DNA from: DSUN01 sp035527715
GTDB lineage: Bacteria; Planctomycetota; PUPC01; DSUN01
Length of the DNA stretch: 17,414 nt
Reading direction: 5' to 3'
Assembly (NCBI GenBank): GCA_035527715.1
Contig: DATKZY010000266.1
Coordinates: 1 to 17,414, forward strand
The notes under the pieces are model-generated. The model was not told the DNA's origin, ran no database searches, and saw only the letters and a list, made by a program, of their open reading frames with translations. Position 1 is the stretch's first letter. Every line of letters begins with the position of its first letter. Below are positions 14,903-17,414 of this stretch, piece by piece. A program made the translations under genes and the position numbers.

Positions 14903-15044
14903 CGTCAGGTATCCCTTCAGTTCGCGCGGCCATGTTCATCTGGTTGTCGTCCAAGATTCCGATCCCGCTGGGCAGCAAAATGCCCACGCTGCCAACTGGA
15001 CATATGCCCAATTGGCAGCGCTTCACTGCGTCTCCGGCGCTCAT
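14877..15044 (-). CDS. Possible 55-residue leader ORF overlapping the TIR gene start
   Basis: From ATG 15044 the frame runs 55 codons (MSAGDAVKRCQLGICPVG, then SVGILLPSGIGILDDNQMN) and ends at a TAG inside the TIR gene, overlapping it by 26 bases. There is a mildly hydrophobic middle and no good ribosome-binding site. It spans the two hairpins at 14969-15020, so its translation could affect their folding. No family recognised. Confidence 0.3.
   Translation of the reverse strand: MSAGDAVKRCQLGICPVGSVGILLPSGIGILDDNQMNMAARTEGIPDDDTGVLVL
14969..15020 (-). promoter_or_regulatory. Two adjacent hairpins in the TIR gene leader
   Basis: TGGGCA/TGCCCA (14969-14986, 6-base loop) directly abuts a 34-base near-perfect palindrome (14987-15020). 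The latter has arms CGCTGCCAA/TTGGCAGCG and an inner TGG-CATATG-CCA, with two mismatched pairs. It could be an RNA attenuator or an operator for a dimeric regulator. Confidence 0.6.
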
Positions 15045-15053
15045 TGCGGCGTC

Positions 15054-15119
15054 TCATGTGGCTTCCGTACGAGCCTCAGATCGCGCTGCCGCCAGCCATT
15101 GAGAGGGCTTCGCGCTCAT
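15054..15119 (-). CDS. Possible 21-residue leader peptide
   Basis: ATG 15119 is preceded by AAGGGGGTG, a better ribosome-binding site than that of the TIR gene. The frame MSAKPSQWLAAARSEARTEA ends at TGA 15054-15056, 10 bases before the next leader ORF. It is the first start codon after the promoter at 15150-15178. No family recognised. Confidence 0.35.
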   Translation of the reverse strand: MSAKPSQWLAAARSEARTEAT

Positions 15120-15149
15120 CACCCCCTTTCTCTCCCTCAGGCCACGTTG

Positions 15150-15178
15150 ACTATACACCACCCGTGTGGCAGTGTCAA
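15150..15178 (-). promoter_or_regulatory. Strong sigma70-type promoter of the TIR gene
   Basis: On the minus strand a perfect TTGACA (15173-15178), a 17-base spacer and TATAGT (15150-15155) would start a transcript near 15143, leaving a leader of about 240 bases before the TIR gene. It lies just inside the right-hand 53-bp repeat. Confidence 0.75.
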
Positions 15179-15195
15179 TAGCGCCCGCCGAACTC

Positions 15196-15248
15196 TTCGA
15201 GTCCTCGGAGAGCGCCAGTCAACTGGCAGGGAGCAGCGGATGAGAGAG
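15196..15248 (+). repeat. 53-bp inverted repeat, right copy
   Basis: This is the perfect reverse complement of 13679-13731. The TIR gene, its promoter and leader lie between the two. Translated outward it reads RMRESYGDDVA, which resembles peptides I recall being annotated upstream of group II intron reverse transcriptases. No reverse transcriptase is present. Confidence 0.95.
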
Positions 15249-15484
15249 TCGTACGGTGATGACGTAGCAGCCACACCAGCCCCAGCCGTGCCCCCGTGCC
15301 CGCAAGGGCAGGGGTGAAGCGTCGGCCAATGGGGACGTGCAGGCCGCGTATTGAGCCGCGGACCCGAGCTCAGCTCGGAGTGCCGACGCGCTCGAGGATG
15401 TCGGGAGGCCATAGCGGCCACGCCGCTAGCGCGGGGTTCTGGGGACACCTTCTCAATGCTCCCCGTGCCCTCTGCGGTGGTTCC
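15249..15484. other. Gap with no recognised gene
   Basis: The only clear structure is a GC-rich hairpin at 15292-15314 (TGCCC/GGGCA with a GCAA loop, extended by CCCC/GGGG across one bulged G). No coding frame here looks real. Confidence 0.5.
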
Positions 15485-15690
15485 CTACGCCCTTGCGGCG
15501 GTAAGGTGGTCGGAGGGGAGAGGTGTGACCTCGGCGTCGAGGTGGCCGGCAAGGCGGTCCTTCTCGACCTCGATGTCGTAGCGGGCCTGAAGGTTGAGCC
15601 AGAAGCGGTCCGAGAGGCCAAAGTAGCGCGAGAGGCGCAACGCGGTGTCGGCTCTGATGCTCCGCCAGTTCTGGCGCTGCCACTCCGCAG
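15485..15690 (-). pseudogene. higA-type antitoxin remnant, 5' end lost to a palindromic repeat
   Basis: The minus frame gives RADTALRLSRYFGLSDRFW followed by LNLQARYDIEVEKDRLAGHL, the C-terminal two thirds of a HigA/VapI-family antitoxin. In an intact homologue this follows an N-terminal helix-turn-helix half of about 40 residues beginning near HPGE. Here the frame instead runs back into repeat B, whose end lies at about 15689, so the N-terminal half and the start codon are gone. The toxin gene higB normally precedes higA; none is visible. Probably non-functional, although the frame stays open through the repeat to 15823. Confidence 0.78.
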
Positions 15691-15873
15691 CCCCTACGGG
15701 GCGTACTATGACAGCCCAGGGGAACGCCCTGGGGATTGGCGACCACCCATGCGTAGCCCTGAAGGGGCGTACTGTGGCCTGCCTCGTAGTACGCCCCTTC
15801 AGGGCTGAACGGACCCCGCACACCGTTTCCCAGGGCGTTGCCCTGGGCTGTCATAGTACGCTCCTTCGGAGCT
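15689..15873. repeat. 185-bp five-hairpin palindromic element (copy B)
   Basis: It has the same layout as the core of copy A. The outer stems are GCCCC/GGGGC and GCTCC/GGAGC. Two inner palindromes lie at 15715-15734 and 15829-15847 (CCCAGGGCGTTGCCCTGGG). The central perfect 19-bp stem is AGCCCTGAAGGGGCGTACT (15755-15773) with 15788-15806. It lacks the CCGGAATTG outer ends of copy A. It lies against the broken end of the higA remnant. Confidence 0.8.
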
Positions 15874-15924
15874 ACGAAGGGCAAGGCCAGGTGCCACGAC
15901 TCGGGGGCATGCTCTGAGTCGCCG

Positions 15925-15953
15925 TTGCCGTCCCGCGGGGTTTTTGGTATAAG
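15925..15953 (+). promoter_or_regulatory. Promoter of leuC
   Basis: TTGCCG (15925-15930), a 17-base spacer and TATAAG (15948-15953) lie 26 bases before the leuC start. Confidence 0.6.
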
Positions 15954-15979
15954 AGAAGGAGTCTTCTGGAGAACGCTGC

Positions 15980-17242
15980 ATGGGTATGACGATCACCGAG
16001 AAGATCATCGCGGTGCACGTGGGCAAGGACACGGTGAGGCCGGGGGAGTTCCACTTCGTGCCCGTGGACGTGGTGATGGCGAACGACATCACGGCGCCCC
16101 TGGCCATCGAGTGCTTCGAGCGGACAGGGGCGACGCGGGTGTTCGACCCCGAACGCATCATCCTCATCCCCGACCACTACGTGCCGAACAAGGATATCAA
16201 GGCCGCCGAGCAGGCGAAGTTCCTCCGCGAGTTCGCCCGCAAGCACAAGCTGCCTCACTACTACGAGGTGGGCCGCGCCTGCGTGTGCCACAGCCTGGTG
16301 CCCGACGAGGGGCATTGCGTGGCGGGCGACGTGATGGTGGGCGCCGACTCGCATTCGTGCACGAACGGCGCCCTCGGCGCCTTCGCCACGGGCATGGGCT
16401 CGACCGATGTCGGCGTCATCTTCGCCCTCGGGCAGACCTGGCTCAGGGTGCCCCAGAGCCTCAAGTTCGTCTACACGGGCACGCCCAGGAGCCCCTGGGT
16501 CGGCGGCAAGGACTACATTCTCGCCACGATTGGGCGCATCGGCGTCGCGGGCGCACTCTACTGCGCGATGGAGTTCACGGGCGAGGCCATCGAGGCACTG
16601 CCGATGCACGGGCGGCTGACGATGTGCAACATGGCCATCGAGGCGGGCGGCAAGAGTGGCATCGTCGCGTTCGACGACAAGACGGCTGCCTTCCTCGAAG
16701 ACCGCGCGCGCCGGCCGTGTCGCGTCTACACGAGCGACCCCGACGCGGAGTACAAGGCCGTCCACGAGATCAACGTTGCTGACCTGGAGCCGCAGGTCGC
16801 CTGCCCGCACCTGCCGAGCAACGTGAAGCCCGTGAGCCAACTGAGCGACGTGCGGATTGACCAGGCGTTCATCGGCTCCTGCACCAACGGGCGCTACGAG
16901 GACATCGCGCAGGCGGCCGGGGTGATTGGCGGGCGCAAGGTGCACCCCGACGTGCGGCTCATCGTCATTCCGTCGTCCCTTGAGGGCTATCGCCGCTGCA
17001 TCAGCGAGGGGCTGGACGAGGTGTTCGTCGAGGCGGGGGGCGTCTTCTCCACGCCCACGTGCGGGCCGTGCCTGGGCGGGCACATGGGTGTCCTGGCCTC
17101 GGGCGAGACCTGCATCTCGACCACCAACCGCAACTTCGAGGGGCGCATGGGCCACCTCAAGAGCTTCGTTTACCTGGCCAACCCTGCGGTCGCCGCGGCC
17201 TCGGCCGTCCTCGGCCGGATCGCGTCCCCAGACGAACTCTGA
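15980..17242 (+). CDS. leuC: 3-isopropylmalate dehydratase large subunit (LeuC/HACN type)
   Basis: This 420-residue protein is the short bacterial/archaeal form of the aconitase family. With LeuD it converts 2-isopropylmalate to 3-isopropylmalate in leucine synthesis. The [4Fe-4S] ligands are Cys301 in FIGSCTNGR and Cys361 and Cys364 in TPTCGPCLGG. Other family signatures are PDHYVPNKD, the VGADSHSCTNGALGAFATG segment and GRMGH. GGAGAA lies seven bases before ATG 15980; a second ATG two codons on is possible. The short HACN form overlaps in sequence with homoaconitase and related dehydratases, so substrate is not certain, but the leuD start downstream fits the leucine enzyme. leuD follows 139 bases later, separated by a palindromic repeat. 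Confidence 0.92.
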   Translation: MGMTITEKIIAVHVGKDTVRPGEFHFVPVDVVMANDITAPLAIECFERTGATRVFDPERIILIPDHYVPNKDIKAAEQAKFLREFARKHKLPHYYEVGRACVCHSLVPDEGHCVAGDVMVGADSHSCTNGALGAFATGMGSTDVGVIFALGQTWLRVPQSLKFVYTGTPRSPWVGGKDYILATIGRIGVAGALYCAMEFTGEAIEALPMHGRLTMCNMAIEAGGKSGIVAFDDKTAAFLEDRARRPCRVYTSDPDAEYKAVHEINVADLEPQVACPHLPSNVKPVSQLSDVRIDQAFIGSCTNGRYEDIAQAAGVIGGRKVHPDVRLIVIPSSLEGYRRCISEGLDEVFVEAGGVFSTPTCGPCLGGHMGVLASGETCISTTNRNFEGRMGHLKSFVYLANPAVAAASAVLGRIASPDEL

Positions 17243-17245
17243 GGA

Positions 17246-17351
17246 ATAGCCACGAATGCACACGAATCTTCACGAAACGAGATCGGGGTTCTGGGCTTCA
17301 ACCCTCATCACGTGTTCTGATTCGTGGGCATTCGTGTCAATTCGTGGCTAT
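17246..17351. repeat. 106-bp palindromic repeat between leuC and leuD
   Basis: ATAGCCACGAAT (17246-17257) pairs perfectly with ATTCGTGGCTAT (17340-17351). The inner arms carry further CACGAA/TTCGTG units. It begins four bases after the leuC stop. I recall this CACGAAT-type repeat as common between genes in planctomycete and related genomes. Confidence 0.75.
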
Positions 17352-17381
17352 CCTTTTGCTGGTTGAAGAGGACAGGTGACG

Positions 17382-17414
17382 ATGGCCAGGGCATTCAAGT
17401 TCGGCGACGACGTG
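17382..17414 (+). CDS. leuD: 3-isopropylmalate dehydratase small subunit (start only)
   Basis: Eleven codons are present before the window ends: MARAFKFGDDV, the usual start of LeuD, which normally continues NTDEIIPARYL. GAGGA lies nine bases before the ATG. LeuD supplies the swivelling domain that completes the LeuC active site. Confidence 0.85.
   Translation, partial: MARAFKFGDDV

Noticed and set aside
13650..15270. Integron cassette with attC sites
   Set aside because: The flanking repeats are inverted rather than direct, and no GTTRRRY core or integrase was found.
15872..17263. A 463-codon open frame on the minus strand
   Set aside because: It is a shadow opposite leuC, whose iron-sulfur motifs settle the coding strand.

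Overview
The window reads as GC-rich chromosomal DNA from an uncultured bacterium, most likely a planctomycete or close relative in the PVC group. This is inferred from gene content and repeats, not from a marker gene. Pointers are a pair of exported TPR proteins with a secretin-type STN domain, a TonB-like membrane anchor fused to a terpene-cyclase-type alpha/alpha toroid, and many short palindromic repeats.

Left part (1-8200): an FHA-domain protein runs leftward off the edge. Rightward come STN/TPR protein 1, rsmB (16S rRNA m5C methyltransferase), STN/TPR protein 2, and the TonB-anchor/toroid/HEAT protein. The two STN proteins are clear paralogues. Together with the TonB-like protein they suggest an uncharacterised envelope system. 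Good sigma70-type promoters precede the FHA gene, STN/TPR 1 and rsmB. Hairpins follow STN/TPR 2 and the toroid gene.

Middle (8400-12300): uvrC (leftward) and a fosmidomycin-resistance-like MFS transporter (rightward) diverge from a shared promoter region. Each is preceded by a short repeat of the ATTACGG type, in opposite orientations. The MFS gene overlaps tail-to-tail with a leftward gene encoding a possible DICT-type sensory domain. A small acidic ORF abuts the start of that gene.

Accessory region (12300-15900): a dense bed of repeats (62-bp tandem units, 9-bp tandem units, a cruciform-forming 55-mer, two roughly 180-bp five-hairpin palindromic elements). It also holds a frameshifted antitoxin-like gene, a higA antitoxin remnant cut by one of the palindromic elements, and a lower-GC gene for a TIR-like protein. 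The TIR gene has a strong promoter, a long structured leader and possible leader ORFs, and it sits between perfect 53-bp inverted repeats. This is the likeliest place for something new: a single-gene TIR effector, possibly anti-phage, in a mobile-looking cassette.

Right end (15920-17414): leuC and the start of leuD, the two subunits of 3-isopropylmalate dehydratase for leucine synthesis, with a 106-bp palindromic repeat between them.
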